In this document: piece after piece, positions 45,302 through 54,394 of the stretch
Layout: every line of letters begins with the position of its first letter
Position numbering within the stretch: the stretch's first letter is position 1
Assembly: GCF_051175565.1 (NCBI RefSeq)
Contig: NZ_CP195105.1
Location: forward strand, 1,426,001-1,490,000
From: Daejeonia sp002484105
Lineage (GTDB): Bacteria > Bacteroidota > Bacteroidia > Flavobacteriales > Weeksellaceae
Length of the DNA stretch: 64,000 nucleotides
Reading direction: 5' to 3'
Made by a program: the position numbers and the translations under genes
Notes under the pieces: generated by a model
What the model was told of the DNA's origin: nothing
Seen by the model: the letters and a program-made list of their open reading frames with translations, nothing else
Database searches by the model: none

Positions 45302-45350
45302 AGGGCATATTGAAATCTATAAAACAGTTTTAAAATAAAAACAAAATAAT

Positions 45351-46157
45351 ATGAATCATTTACACCGTAAACTGGCTCCCATATCCGATGGGGCATGGGC
45401 GCAGATAGAAGAAGAAGCCGCACGCACCCTGAAAAGATACCTTGCTGCGCGGAAGGTAGTGGATGTTGAAGGACCTGAAGGTTTTGAACTTTCTGCCGTA
45501 GGCACCGGACATATCCATACCATCGCAACCCCCGCCGAAGGTGTCCGGGCTTCAGTGCGCGAAGTTACCCCTGTTGTGGAATTCATGGTGCCGTTCGAAC
45601 TGAGCCGGGAAGCTGTTGATGCCGTAGACCGCGGTTCTGAAGATTCAGACTGGCAGCCGCTGAAAGATGCTGCAAGAAAAATTGCCTTCGCAGAAGACCG
45701 TGCCATTTTCGAAGGATATGCTGCGGCAGGCATCCAGGGCATCCGCGAAGGAAGCAGCAATACCGCAGTGAAACTTCCCGCAAGCATAAAAAATTATCCT
45801 GATACCATCGCACATGCCTTAAGTGAACTGCGGTTAGCCGGCGTAAACGGACCCTATGTTCTGGTACTTGGCACCGATGCCTACACCGCAGCCAGTGGTG
45901 GAAGTGATGAAGGATATCCGATGTTGCATCACCTCAAGGAACTTATCGATGGCGATATCATTTGGGCTCCCGCCATCCAGGGAGGCTTTGTGATTTCTAC
46001 ACGCGGCGGAGATTTCAGGATGAGTATTGGCCAGGATATCTCCATAGGATACCTTAGCCATAACGAAAATACCGTGAAACTGTACCTGCAGGAAAGTTTT
46101 ACCTTCCAGTTCTATACTTCTGAAGCCGTGGTAGCGCTGGAACCGGCACTGGGATAA
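45351..46157 (+). CDS. Encapsulin shell protein (family 1)
   Basis: A 268-residue HK97-fold shell protein of the linocin/CFP29 family. Features: N-terminal HLHRKLAPISDGAWAQIEEEA helix that binds cargo, the E-loop region (EGVRASVREVTPVVEFMVPFEL) and the A-domain end QDISIGYLSHNENTVKLYLQESF. Normal length. It self-assembles into a small icosahedral compartment holding the peroxidase encoded just upstream. No terminator stands out after it. Confidence 0.96.
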   Translation: MNHLHRKLAPISDGAWAQIEEEAARTLKRYLAARKVVDVEGPEGFELSAVGTGHIHTIATPAEGVRASVREVTPVVEFMVPFELSREAVDAVDRGSEDSDWQPLKDAARKIAFAEDRAIFEGYAAAGIQGIREGSSNTAVKLPASIKNYPDTIAHALSELRLAGVNGPYVLVLGTDAYTAASGGSDEGYPMLHHLKELIDGDIIWAPAIQGGFVISTRGGDFRMSIGQDISIGYLSHNENTVKLYLQESFTFQFYTSEAVVALEPALG

Positions 46158-46241
46158 ATCGTACATCGGATACATTTTGGAGCCTAGCATTTATACCGCC
46201 AGCTTTCTGATCCTGTTGGTAACTGTTTTTTGATTTTCAGA

Positions 46242-46272
46242 TTGCCTCATTTATGAAAATTTCTTATCTTTG
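46242..46272 (+). promoter_or_regulatory. Promoter of rpsP
   Basis: TTG at 46242-46244 (-33) and TATCTTTG at 46265-46272 (-7, TAnnTTTG) with a 20-base spacer, a full match to the Bacteroidetes promoter model. It precedes rpsP by 48 bases. Confidence 0.75.
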
Positions 46273-46320
46273 CGCACTTAAAATCATTAACCGGGACGAG
46301 TTCCCACAAAATTTTTCAAT

Positions 46321-46869
46321 ATGTCAGTAAAAATCAGATTACAGAGACACGGTAAAAAAGGCAAACCTTTCTTTCATATCGTGGTAGCAGATTCCAGAGC
46401 AAGAAGAGATGGTAGATTCATCGAAAAACTCGGAGTTTACAACCCGGTGACCAACCCTGCAACCATCGAACTTAATGTAGATGCTGCAGTGGCATGGCTG
46501 AACAAGGGCGCACAGCCTACCGACACTGCAAGAGCTATCCTTTCTTACAAAGGTGCCCTCTACAAAAAACACCTTCAGGGTGGTGTAGCAAAAGGTGCTT
46601 TTGATGAAGCTGAAGCAGAAAAAAGATTCAGCGCCTGGATAGATGCCAAAGAAGCTAAAGTTCAGGGTAAAGTAGAAGGATTGACAAAAGCTCAGGCCGA
46701 TGCCAAAAAAGCTGCTCTTGAAGCAGAAGCTAAAGTAAACGAAGCCAGAATCGCGGCTGCTGAAGCTGCCAAAGCGGCTGTAGTAGAAGCTGAAAATGCA
46801 GAAACTGCAGAAGAAGTAACCGAAGTAGTAAATGAAGAATCTACCGGGAACACAGAAGCAGAAGCTTAA
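46321..46869 (+). CDS. rpsP: 30S ribosomal protein S16 with long C-terminal extension
   Basis: The first 80-90 residues are S16 (SVKIRLQRHGKKGKPFFHIV, DGRFIEKLGVYNPVT, WLNKGAQPTDTA). The other half is an Ala/Glu/Lys-rich, likely helical extension (VNEARIAAAEAAKAAVVEAE), making 182 residues against about 80-90 in most bacteria. Such tails are usual in Bacteroidetes. A terminator hairpin separates it from rimM, so the 30S-maturation neighbour may depend on read-through or its own promoter. Confidence 0.95.
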   Translation: MSVKIRLQRHGKKGKPFFHIVVADSRARRDGRFIEKLGVYNPVTNPATIELNVDAAVAWLNKGAQPTDTARAILSYKGALYKKHLQGGVAKGAFDEAEAEKRFSAWIDAKEAKVQGKVEGLTKAQADAKKAALEAEAKVNEARIAAAEAAKAAVVEAENAETAEEVTEVVNEESTGNTEAEA

Positions 46870-46895
46870 TTCTTTACAGAAAAGCAAAAAATCAG

Positions 46896-46922
46896 GAGAC
46901 GCACCAACATGCGTCTCTTTTT
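46896..46922 (+). terminator. Intrinsic terminator between rpsP and rimM
   Basis: GAGACGCA-CCAACA-TGCGTCTC followed by TTTTTA. Confidence 0.82.
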
Positions 46923-46967
46923 ATATCCGGAAAACAGAAAATTACGTACTTTGCAAAAAATCAGACT

Positions 46968-47513
46968 ATGAAAAAAGAAGACTGCTATTTCCTCGGGAAA
47001 ATCACCAGGACACACGGCCTCCAGGGAAACGTCGTACTCAAACTCGATACCGACCAGCCAGAGCTTTACAACAGACTCGACGGGATATTTGTGGAGATCA
47101 ACGGGCTCCTCACCCCATTTTTTGTCGAACGCCAGCAATGGCACAAAAACGACAAAATCATCTCTTTCAAAAATGCATCCGAAGCCATGGTAGAGCAGGC
47201 TGTAGGCAAGAATGTCTTCCTGCCGCTCTCCACATTGCCACCGCTCTCGGGCAAACAGTTCTACTATCATGAAGTTATCGGCTACCGGATTGTGGACGAA
47301 AAAGGAGAAACATACGGAACCATCAGGGAAATCAATGACCAGACTGCCCAGCATCATTTTATTCTCGATCTCCAGAGCCGTGAAGTGATCGTCCCCATTA
47401 TCAAAGACTGGATTCTCAGTGTCGACAGGGAAGCCCACAACATCACCATGCAGCTTCCCGAAGGCCTTCTCGACGTCTTCCTGAAGCCAGCAGACAAGGA
47501 CGAGGACGAGTAA
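46968..47513 (+). CDS. rimM: Ribosome maturation factor RimM
   Basis: A 181-residue 30S maturation factor. The RimM barrel starts at YFLGKITRTHGLQGNVVLKLDTD, and the PRC-barrel half has YYHEVIGYRIVDEKGETYGTI and ending VPIIKDWILSVDREAHNITMQLPEGLLD. RimM binds free 30S near S19. It follows rpsP, the conserved order in many bacteria. trmD is not next; a LysR gene follows after a 220-bp gap. Confidence 0.94.
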   Translation: MKKEDCYFLGKITRTHGLQGNVVLKLDTDQPELYNRLDGIFVEINGLLTPFFVERQQWHKNDKIISFKNASEAMVEQAVGKNVFLPLSTLPPLSGKQFYYHEVIGYRIVDEKGETYGTIREINDQTAQHHFILDLQSREVIVPIIKDWILSVDREAHNITMQLPEGLLDVFLKPADKDEDE

Positions 47514-47734
47514 AATGATCAGGGCGTGCCCCTTCCCTGAGCCATCCCACCGCATCGGGTCGGGCTGCTGCAGGCTCCACTTCGTTCCGGTCGCGTTGCA
47601 CAGGCCAGAGCATTTGTATTCACCATCCACTGCAACGCGACTGCTCCCTCCGGTCGCACCTTCCGTATCCCTCACGCGGGGGAAGTGCAACATATTAACC
47701 TTTCGTTCACTATTTTGAAAGAAATCAATACAAA

Positions 47735-48628
47735 ATGTCCGATTTTCGTCTGAAAGTTTTTCTCGAAGTGCGCCGTCAGCTCAGTTTTTCCAAAGCCGCA
47801 CAATTGCTTTTCATCACACAGCCTGCAGTAAGCCGGCATATCCATACGCTCGAAGAAGAGCTGGGCATTACCCTGTTCCAGCGCACCCGGCAAGGTGTCA
47901 CCATCACACCCGAAGGGGAAATCTATGCCGAATACGCCGAAGAAATCCTGCGCCTGTACGAGAAAGGAAAATTCTGTGCAGACCAGTTCCGGAATGTCTA
48001 CTCCGGCAGCCTGAACATCGGTGCCAGCACTACCATTGCTCAGTATATCCTGCCCGAATATCTCGCAGCATTTATCCATGAGAATCAAGGAATCCATGTT
48101 AGTCTGATCAGCGGAAATACAGAAGAAATTGAACATCTCCTCACCGAAAAAAAAATTGATATCGGCTTTATAGAGGGGCTTTCCGGAAATCCGCAGCTCA
48201 GATATTCCGGCATTGGCAAAGACGAGCTGGTCTGTGTTGTGCGCAGCGGGCATCCGCTGGCGGAAAAAGACAGCTGCAGTACTGCCGACCTTTTTTCCTA
48301 TCCGTGGGTGTTGCGTGAGCAGGGTTCAGGGAGTCTCGAAGTACTGCTTTCTGAACTGAAAAGCCACAATATCAGCCGTAAAGATTTTGTCACAGAAGCC
48401 TATCTCGGCAGTACGGAAAGTATTAAGTCGTACCTTTCTTTCTCCGACTGTATCAGTTTCGTGTCGGTTTTTTCAGTGAAGGATGAACTGCTCTACCAAA
48501 AACTTAAAATTCTTGACATTCCGGAAATCGAAATCCATCGCAAGCTCTGTTCTGTGGAGCTTCACGGCGAGCAGTCGGGCATTGCGAAACGCTTTCTGGA
48601 TTACCTTGCCCATAACATAAAGTTATAG
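47735..48628 (+). CDS. LysR-family transcriptional regulator
   Basis: A 297-residue LysR regulator. The N-terminal winged helix is FSKAAQLLFITQPAVSRHIHTLEEELGITLF; the effector domain follows (SLNIGASTTIAQYILPEYL, IDIGFIEG). The nearest gene, 68 bp downstream on the same strand, is a YeiH-type transporter; the CysB-like/YeiE-YeiH neighbour pair is a known arrangement, so this regulator may control it. The effector is unknown. Confidence 0.92.
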   Translation: MSDFRLKVFLEVRRQLSFSKAAQLLFITQPAVSRHIHTLEEELGITLFQRTRQGVTITPEGEIYAEYAEEILRLYEKGKFCADQFRNVYSGSLNIGASTTIAQYILPEYLAAFIHENQGIHVSLISGNTEEIEHLLTEKKIDIGFIEGLSGNPQLRYSGIGKDELVCVVRSGHPLAEKDSCSTADLFSYPWVLREQGSGSLEVLLSELKSHNISRKDFVTEAYLGSTESIKSYLSFSDCISFVSVFSVKDELLYQKLKILDIPEIEIHRKLCSVELHGEQSGIAKRFLDYLAHNIKL

Positions 48629-48696
48629 TTTATAATAAATACTGATAAAATTATATTATGTAACTTTCGGAAATTTGCAGAATCAAATCCATCGAT

Positions 48697-49638
48697 ATGA
48701 TTCATAATATTCCGCTGGTCATCAGAAAAATGATCTTTCTTGCTGCAGCATTTTTGTGTATGTTTTCTTTTATGGATGCTCCCAAGGCTCTGGCTCTGGG
48801 TTTTTTGCTGTCTGTTTTTGTGCAGCATCCGTTCCGGCAGTATACGGGCAGGCTGACGCACTATCTCCTGCAGTTTTCTGTGGTGGGACTGGGATTTGGA
48901 ATGAATCTCTATGAAGCCCTGAAAGTGGGACGCGAAGGCTTTCTCTTTACGGTATGTTCAATATTTTTCACCCTCCTTGCGGGTATTTTTATCGGAAAAG
49001 TTCTTCACAACGACCGCAAGACTTCGGCGCTGATATCCTCCGGAACCGCCATCTGCGGTGGCAGTGCGATTGCGGCTATATCCCCCATCATTAAAGCAGA
49101 CGAAAACGAAATATCGGTTGCCCTGGCTTGCGTTTTCATCCTGAATTCCATTGCGCTTTTTCTGTTCCCGGCAGTCGGCCAATGGCTGAATATGAGCCAG
49201 CATCAGTTTGGCCTTTGGGCAGCTGTAGCCATCCACGATACCAGCTCGGTAGTCGGTGCTGCCGGAAAATTCGGAAACGAAGCGCTGCAAATTGCCACTA
49301 CCGTAAAACTGGAACGGGCATTGTGGATTATCCCTGTGAGTTTCATATTTGCCCTGATTTACAAGAGGGAAGGACAGAAGAAAATCAAAATACCGTATTT
49401 TATTTTTCTGTTTGTTCTGGCAATTTTGCTCAGCAACTATATTCCGTTTCTCGATCAGGTTTCCCCTTATATCAATGTGGTGGCAAAGAAAGGGCTTGTG
49501 CTGACACTTTTCCTGATCGGTGCCAACCTCAGTATAGAAGCCGTCCGGAAAGTAGGCGCGAAAGTTCTGGTGCAGGGCGTGCTGCTGTGGTTGCTGATTT
49601 CCGTGGCGAGCCTTAGCGTGATCCTTGGTTTTGCCTGA
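48697..49638 (+). CDS. YeiH/PSE-family putative sulfate exporter
   Basis: A 313-residue membrane protein with about nine to ten helices. Diagnostic are SSGTAICGGSAIAAISPIIKA and AAVAIHDTSSVVGAAGKFG, the conserved loops of the UPF0324/YeiH family. Members are annotated as putative sulfate exporters, with little direct proof. Its position after a LysR gene fits the usual context. Confidence 0.9.
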   Translation: MIHNIPLVIRKMIFLAAAFLCMFSFMDAPKALALGFLLSVFVQHPFRQYTGRLTHYLLQFSVVGLGFGMNLYEALKVGREGFLFTVCSIFFTLLAGIFIGKVLHNDRKTSALISSGTAICGGSAIAAISPIIKADENEISVALACVFILNSIALFLFPAVGQWLNMSQHQFGLWAAVAIHDTSSVVGAAGKFGNEALQIATTVKLERALWIIPVSFIFALIYKREGQKKIKIPYFIFLFVLAILLSNYIPFLDQVSPYINVVAKKGLVLTLFLIGANLSIEAVRKVGAKVLVQGVLLWLLISVASLSVILGFA

Positions 49639-49721
49639 TGAGCTTTATAAAGGAAGATGTAGCCTTCAGATACCTGGATCATTTGATGGTCAGTTGTTCG
49701 CTTACGGAGCCTGCTCAGGTA

Positions 49722-50885
49722 TCAGTTTTCAATGGTTTTGTTTTGCTTTTTGCTGCCTTCGTACATTTCGTATTGCAGAAAGCGCGTTTCGAGTTTTCCG
49801 TTGAAGAGTTTTATTTTTCTTGAAGGTCGCAGTCCGATTTTTTTTGCAGCTTCAAGATCAGAAGTGATGAGCCATGCCAGTGTATTTGGATAATTATTCT
49901 TGAATGTGTCGCCTGTTTTTTTGTAGAAATCGTCATATTTGATCTCTATTCTCTCGTCGTATGGCGGATTAAAGACCATCAGAAGAGGGAAAAGTTCTTT
50001 TTTGCTTTCAAAAAAATCCTGCTTGCGCACTTCGATAATGTCTTCCATTTCTGCCACCGCGATATTTTCTCTCGCACAGGCGAGCATTTTGGGATCAATA
50101 TCATATCCGATGATTTTTCCGTCAAATTCTTTGATTCTGTTCACCCGGAAATCTTTGATTTTGGCAAAAAGTTCTGCATCGTAATTGTTCCAGTTTTGGA
50201 ATGCAAAACGCTTTCGGAACAGTTGTGCCGGAAGGTTCAGTGCAATCATCGCGGCTTCGATAAGTAAAGTTCCGCTGCCACACATGGGATCCAGAAAATT
50301 GCCTTTGCCGTCCCAGCCGGCAATCTGAAGCATTCCCGAAGCCAAAACTTCATTGATGGGCGCCTCGCCCTGCTGCTTGCGGTAGCCTCTTTTATAAAGC
50401 GGCTCCCCCGAAGAGTCGAGCGAAATGGTCACAAGCTCGCGGTCGATATGCAGATTGAATTTGATATCCGGATTGCGGGTATCAATGTCCGGGCGTCGCC
50501 TGTATTTTCGGTTGAAATAGTCTACAATGGCATCTTTCATTTTCAGTGTCATAAACTGCGAATGTGTGAACCTTTCGGAATGTACCGTGGCATCGATGGC
50601 GAAAGTCTGGTTCAGTTTCAGATAATCTTCCCACGGGAAACGGACGAGTTTTTCGTAGAATTTCTGTTCGTTAAAGGCTTTAAACTCAAATACAGGAACC
50701 AGAATTTTGAGTGCGGTTCGTGCAGAATAATTGATTTTGTAAAGAAAACCGAGATCACCTTCACAGTTCACGGCGCGGTTTTTTTCCTCAACATTTTGTC
50801 CACCGAGTTTTTTTATTTCTTCTGCGAGTATTTTTTCAAGTCCGTAGAAGGTTTTGATCTGTATTTTAAGGTGTTCTGTATTCAT
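49722..50885 (-). CDS. rlmL: THUMP-domain 23S rRNA (guanine-N2) methyltransferase (RlmL/RlmK-like)
   Basis: A 387-residue RNA methyltransferase. A THUMP RNA-binding domain occupies the first about 150 residues; the Rossmann methyltransferase domain has FLDPMCGSGTLLIEAAMIALN (SAM site) and the catalytic MVFNPPYDERI (NPPY), typical of N2-guanine methylation. It corresponds to the RlmL half of E. coli RlmKL. Converges with the YeiH gene and diverges from another methyltransferase. Confidence 0.9.
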   Translation of the reverse strand: MNTEHLKIQIKTFYGLEKILAEEIKKLGGQNVEEKNRAVNCEGDLGFLYKINYSARTALKILVPVFEFKAFNEQKFYEKLVRFPWEDYLKLNQTFAIDATVHSERFTHSQFMTLKMKDAIVDYFNRKYRRRPDIDTRNPDIKFNLHIDRELVTISLDSSGEPLYKRGYRKQQGEAPINEVLASGMLQIAGWDGKGNFLDPMCGSGTLLIEAAMIALNLPAQLFRKRFAFQNWNNYDAELFAKIKDFRVNRIKEFDGKIIGYDIDPKMLACARENIAVAEMEDIIEVRKQDFFESKKELFPLLMVFNPPYDERIEIKYDDFYKKTGDTFKNNYPNTLAWLITSDLEAAKKIGLRPSRKIKLFNGKLETRFLQYEMYEGSKKQNKTIEN

Positions 50886-51031
50886 TGTAAGGTTTTCTAT
50901 TGTTTTTGAATTTTACTGGATGCAAAACTGATTTTTTTTAATCAGAAGATTCAGAAAAAGAAGAACTGCTTCCCGTAGAAATTATTACTCTTTCAGGCTT
51001 TATTATTCCTCATATTGTTTGCAAAAATAAC

Positions 51032-51039
51032 TAATTTTG
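51032..51039 (+). promoter_or_regulatory. -7 element directly before the methyltransferase start
   Basis: TAATTTTG matches TAnnTTTG and ends only 4 bases before the ATG at 51044, implying a leaderless or near-leaderless transcript. Confidence 0.5.
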
Positions 51040-51043
51040 CAGT

Positions 51044-51772
51044 ATGGATTGGTTCGAAACATGGTTTGATACACCTTATTATCACATTCTCTACAAAAAT
51101 CACGATTACAGCGAGGCTGAAGCTTTTATTACAAAACTCACCGAAGTGCTGCAACTGCCTGAAGGAGCACGTATTATAGATCTTGCATGTGGAAAAGGGC
51201 GGCATTCGGTTTTCCTCAACAAACTGGGATATGATGTGCTGGGGCTCGACCTTTCGCGCAACAGCATTGAGTATGACGAGCAATTTGAGAATCCAAAACT
51301 CAAATTTGCGGTGCACGACATCCGAAATGAGATTATAGGCGAGCGAGCCGATGCGGTATTCAACCTTTTTACAAGTTTTGGATATTTCAAGACGGAAGGC
51401 GAAGATCAGGCGGTGTTTGATTCCGTTGCCGGTGCATTGAAGAAGGATGGCTTTTTTGTGCTGGATTATCTCAACCAGCAGTATGTTCGCAATACCCTGA
51501 CAGACCGTCAGGAGGTGCAGCGGGACGGGATTACATTCCATATCCACAAGCGTATTGAAGACAATTATGTTATCAAGGAAATTAATTTTGATGACGAGGA
51601 AGGCGAATTTCATTCCTATTTCGAACGGGTGAAACTGCATACGCCCGAAAAAATCCTGAGATATGCCGAACGCGCAGGCTTCGAGCGCATCAGGATATGG
51701 GGAGATTATCAGTTGGACGATTTTGATGAAGATACTTCACCACGTTGTATTAATCTTTTCAGAAAGGTTTGA
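51044..51772 (+). CDS. Class I SAM-dependent methyltransferase
   Basis: A 242-residue methyltransferase. The SAM motif is IIDLACGKGRHSVFLNKLGYDVLGLDLS, followed by VFNLFTSFGYF (post-motif) and GFFVLDYLNQQYV. The substrate cannot be told from the sequence. It is alone on the plus strand between two minus-strand genes, with its own promoter. Confidence 0.9.
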   Translation: MDWFETWFDTPYYHILYKNHDYSEAEAFITKLTEVLQLPEGARIIDLACGKGRHSVFLNKLGYDVLGLDLSRNSIEYDEQFENPKLKFAVHDIRNEIIGERADAVFNLFTSFGYFKTEGEDQAVFDSVAGALKKDGFFVLDYLNQQYVRNTLTDRQEVQRDGITFHIHKRIEDNYVIKEINFDDEEGEFHSYFERVKLHTPEKILRYAERAGFERIRIWGDYQLDDFDEDTSPRCINLFRKV

Positions 51773-51836
51773 CCTTATGAAGGTGTTCCTCACTGAAAAA
51801 ACTTTACTATAGGAGGCGGAAGCCTTTGTTTTGATT

Positions 51837-52739
51837 TCAGGATGTTTTGCGTTTTAATTTCCTGAGCAGGTCGTCGGTGCGCGAGCGGCGGATATAGTGT
51901 ATTTCTTCTTCCGAAAGCACAATAGGGTGGTTCTGTTTCAAAAAAGAACGGACAATGGTGCAGAAATCCTTTACAGAACGGTTTTTCCACGATGCCTTCA
52001 ATGCAGAAACCAGCATCAGCGGGACATTCAGTCCGATATTGTAAAAATACTGCCCGAGTTTTTCTGCCCTCTGGTTTTTGTACTGATACGCGGTGGGTCG
52101 CAGATGTTTTACCCAGAGATTCTTTATCGTGATGATTTCCCAGCCGTGCATTCGGGCAAGCAGTACGTCGATATTGTCCCATCCCAATACCGGGCGAAGG
52201 CCTTGCATGTCCTCAAAACATTTTTTTCGGTAAGATTTTATGGGACCACGCACATGGTTTCTGGACGATATATCTTCAAATTTCCACTGCATTTTGCTGT
52301 TGGTGAAGTCAAAAGCCTTGCTGTAGTCCAGTACTTCCTTTTTGATTTTTACAATTCCCGACACCATTCCTGCCTTTGGCTGCGTTTCATAAGCGTCGTT
52401 CAGCTGCTCAAGATAGTTTTCTGGGAAGATAATATCTGCATCGAATTTGCAGATAACATCATACTGCGTGAGATCTGCTGCCTGAAGTCCGGTATTGAAA
52501 GTGCGCACCACCTTAGCACCCGGTTCGTGTCCGGATTTTCCGAGTCTTATGACTTTTATTTTTTGGCGGATTGAACTTCCGGAAACGAATTGTTCAATTT
52601 TTTCCTGCGTGCGGTCGGTAGAACCGTCATTTACCAGAATCATGTCAAAATCACTGAACGTTTGGTATTCCAGTGATTTCAGACAGAAAGAAATATTCTT
52701 TTCTTCGTTGTGGACGGGGATAATGATCAGGAATTTCAA
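51837..52739 (-). CDS. Glycosyltransferase family 2
   Basis: A 300-residue GT-A enzyme: KFLIIIPVHNEEKNISFCLKS, MILVNDGSTDRTQ and the metal site VICKFDADIIFP (DAD). Probably makes a cell-envelope glycan or glycolipid; no membrane segment stands out. It begins 3 bp after the end of the amidase gene on the same strand, so both share a transcript and possibly an envelope role. Confidence 0.9.
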   Translation of the reverse strand: MKFLIIIPVHNEEKNISFCLKSLEYQTFSDFDMILVNDGSTDRTQEKIEQFVSGSSIRQKIKVIRLGKSGHEPGAKVVRTFNTGLQAADLTQYDVICKFDADIIFPENYLEQLNDAYETQPKAGMVSGIVKIKKEVLDYSKAFDFTNSKMQWKFEDISSRNHVRGPIKSYRKKCFEDMQGLRPVLGWDNIDVLLARMHGWEIITIKNLWVKHLRPTAYQYKNQRAEKLGQYFYNIGLNVPLMLVSALKASWKNRSVKDFCTIVRSFLKQNHPIVLSEEEIHYIRRSRTDDLLRKLKRKTS

Positions 52740-52742
52740 CTC

Positions 52743-53774
52743 TTATTTTGGGTATTTCTGCAACAGTGCCTGAAGAATGGAGTAGGTCTCAATATCCATG
52801 ATGCCGTCGCATTTTTCGGGACGGAAATGATACTGAAACGCTTCGATGGTTTTCTGTGTTGTTGTATCTGCCGTTCCGGACGGGTTGATATCGTATCCGA
52901 AATCCTTCAGCATACTTTGATACTTGAAAATAAACGGAGCTGTGGCAGCCTGAGTATCAAAAATTTCCGGTGTATTCTGGGAAATAAAACTCATTTTCAC
53001 TGCATCGTCATACCACATGCCAAGGTTGTATTCTGTATACAGCCTCTTCCATGGGAAAAGTGGTCCCGGATCCTGTTTGCGGGTGGGAGCAATGTCAGAA
53101 TGTCCCAGAATATTGGTTGCAGGAATCATATACCGGTCTGCAATATCTTTAATCAAGGCTGCAACTTTCTTAAACTGATAGTCAGGATAAGGGCTGAACA
53201 CTTTGCTACCGTTTATCATTGTGTATCCCGGATTGACAATTTCAATACCGACAGCATTGTCATTGAGCTGTGTAAAACCTTTCCAGTAGCTGATACCGGC
53301 ATGATAGGCGCGTTTGTTTTCGTCTACCAGCTGGTAGATGTCTTTGTCGTCGAGGTCATTGACGAGATAATGTGCACTGACACTCTGCTGCGTGAGGACA
53401 CTGATGGATTTTTCATCATTCAGCGCCGTGTAGTGAATCACCAGAAAACGCTGACGGAAATTCTGCCCGACGGAAGGGAAATAGGTTTTGGAGATCGTGT
53501 AGTTTTCAGGACTTGCAGAAACAATCGATCCATAGCTTACCGTGCTGTTGTTTTTGGAAGCATCAGCAATATTGACAGTATAGAAATCATAATCTCCTTT
53601 ATGTTTTATTTCCGGCTTTTTGGGCAGTTCCTGTGGTTCAGTTTTGATAACCTGTGCGGTTTTGACGTTTTTTTTCTTTTTCGGTGAAACGGTATTGCCC
53701 GCAGGACGGCTGGCACAAGAAGTAAGCATTAATCCTAAGGATATGACACAGAGTGTTTTATGTTTTTTCATCAT
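52743..53774 (-). CDS. N-acetylmuramoyl-L-alanine amidase lipoprotein (AmiD-like)
   Basis: A 343-residue zinc amidase that cuts the peptide from peptidoglycan muramic acid. A lipoprotein signal ends in LTSC, so it is likely anchored to the outer membrane. The Amidase_2 domain has the zinc ligands in LVIHYTA (His) and GHSDIAPTRKQDPG (His and Asp); a C-terminal peptidoglycan-binding-like domain (MLKDFGYDINPSGTADTTTQ) follows. First gene of a two-gene operon with a glycosyltransferase. Confidence 0.92.
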   Translation of the reverse strand: MMKKHKTLCVISLGLMLTSCASRPAGNTVSPKKKKNVKTAQVIKTEPQELPKKPEIKHKGDYDFYTVNIADASKNNSTVSYGSIVSASPENYTISKTYFPSVGQNFRQRFLVIHYTALNDEKSISVLTQQSVSAHYLVNDLDDKDIYQLVDENKRAYHAGISYWKGFTQLNDNAVGIEIVNPGYTMINGSKVFSPYPDYQFKKVAALIKDIADRYMIPATNILGHSDIAPTRKQDPGPLFPWKRLYTEYNLGMWYDDAVKMSFISQNTPEIFDTQAATAPFIFKYQSMLKDFGYDINPSGTADTTTQKTIEAFQYHFRPEKCDGIMDIETYSILQALLQKYPK

Positions 53775-53794
53775 TTTTCAGTTGAATTATGATG

Positions 53795-53802
53795 CAAAAT
53801 TA
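53795..53802 (-). promoter_or_regulatory. -7 promoter element of the amidase operon
   Basis: TAATTTTG on the minus strand, 20 bases before the start at 53774. Confidence 0.6.
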
Positions 53803-53824
53803 CGAAAAAAAAATCCCTTGAAAT

Positions 53825-53857
53825 TTTTGGTGGAAAAGGAAAACTATTTTATATTTG
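53825..53857 (+). promoter_or_regulatory. Promoter of the tRNA operon
   Basis: TTTTG ending at 53829 (-33) and TATATTTG at 53850-53857 (-7) with a 20-base spacer, 41 bases before the first tRNA. A full match to the Bacteroidetes promoter model. Confidence 0.8.
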
Positions 53858-53898
53858 CACTCGCAATTACAGAACAGCAGATCTTACAAATATTGCAT

Positions 53899-53983
53899 GG
53901 AGGGTTGCCGGAGTGGTTAACGGAGCAGTTTGCTAAACTGTCGACGCGAAAGTGTCGCAAGGGTTCGAATCCCTTACCCTCCG
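53899..53983 (+). tRNA. tRNA-Ser (GCT)
   Basis: 85-base cloverleaf with long variable arm. Acceptor GGAGGGT pairs with ACCCTCC; anticodon GCT at 53932-53934 in loop TTGCTAA; T-arm GGGTTCGAATCCC. CCA is not encoded. Confidence 0.95.
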
Positions 53984-53994
53984 CAGCAAATTTA

Positions 53995-54069
53995 CGGGGC
54001 GTAGCGTAGTCCGGTCATCGCGCCTGGTTTGGGACCAGGAGGTCGCAGGTTCGAATCCTGCCGCCCCGA
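53995..54069 (+). tRNA. tRNA-Pro (TGG)
   Basis: Acceptor CGGGGCG pairs with CGCCCCG; anticodon TGG at 54030-54032 in loop TTTGGGA between CCTGG and CCAGG; T-arm GCAGGTTCGAATCCTGC. CCA is not encoded. Confidence 0.95.
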
Positions 54070-54074
54070 CAGAG

Positions 54075-54097
54075 AGCCATCTTTAAGGATGGCTTTT
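54075..54097 (+). terminator. Hairpin between tRNA-Pro and tRNA-Arg
   Basis: AGCCATC-TTTAAG-GATGGCT followed by TTTTC: a weak intrinsic terminator or processing hairpin. Confidence 0.55.
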
Positions 54098-54108
54098 CAG
54101 TACCACAT

Positions 54109-54182
54109 GGGTGCGTAGCTCAGCTGGATAGAGCATCTGCCTTCTAAGCAGACGGTCACAGGTTCGAATCCTGTCGCGCTCA
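54109..54182 (+). tRNA. tRNA-Arg (TCT), attachment site of the integrative element
   Basis: Acceptor GGGTGCG pairs with CGCGCTC through two G-U wobbles; anticodon TCT at 54143-54145 in loop CTTCTAA; T-arm ACAGGTTCGAATCCTGT. Its 3' 48 bases are part of the 49-bp direct repeat found again at 61780-61828, so an element has integrated here and rebuilt the gene. Confidence 0.95.
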
Positions 54183-54183
54183 C
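54135..54183 (+). repeat. Left attachment site (att) of the integrative element
   Basis: 49-bp direct repeat covering the anticodon arm, variable region, T-arm and 3' acceptor of tRNA-Arg; exact copy at 61780-61828. Confidence 0.95.
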
Positions 54184-54192
54184 TTGTAAATC

Positions 54193-54228
54193 AGGCACTT
54201 ACATTTATTTGTAGGTGCCTTTTTTTAT
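54193..54228 (+). terminator. Terminator supplied by the element after tRNA-Arg
   Basis: AGGCACTTACA-TTTATT-TGTAGGTGCCT followed by seven T, 10 bases after the tRNA end. It replaces the chromosomal terminator that now lies beyond the right att. Confidence 0.85.
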
Positions 54229-54394
54229 TAGGTGCATACAATGTGCATATTTTTTAAATCTTAGCTGTATTACTCTGCAAAAAAAACATTTCTTTTTACA
54301 GCTTCATTTGCTACACTAACTACATTCAGTAAAAGAATCCATTTCGTACAAAAAAACAGCGCTAAGGCTGTTTAAATTATTGGTGAAAAAATAC

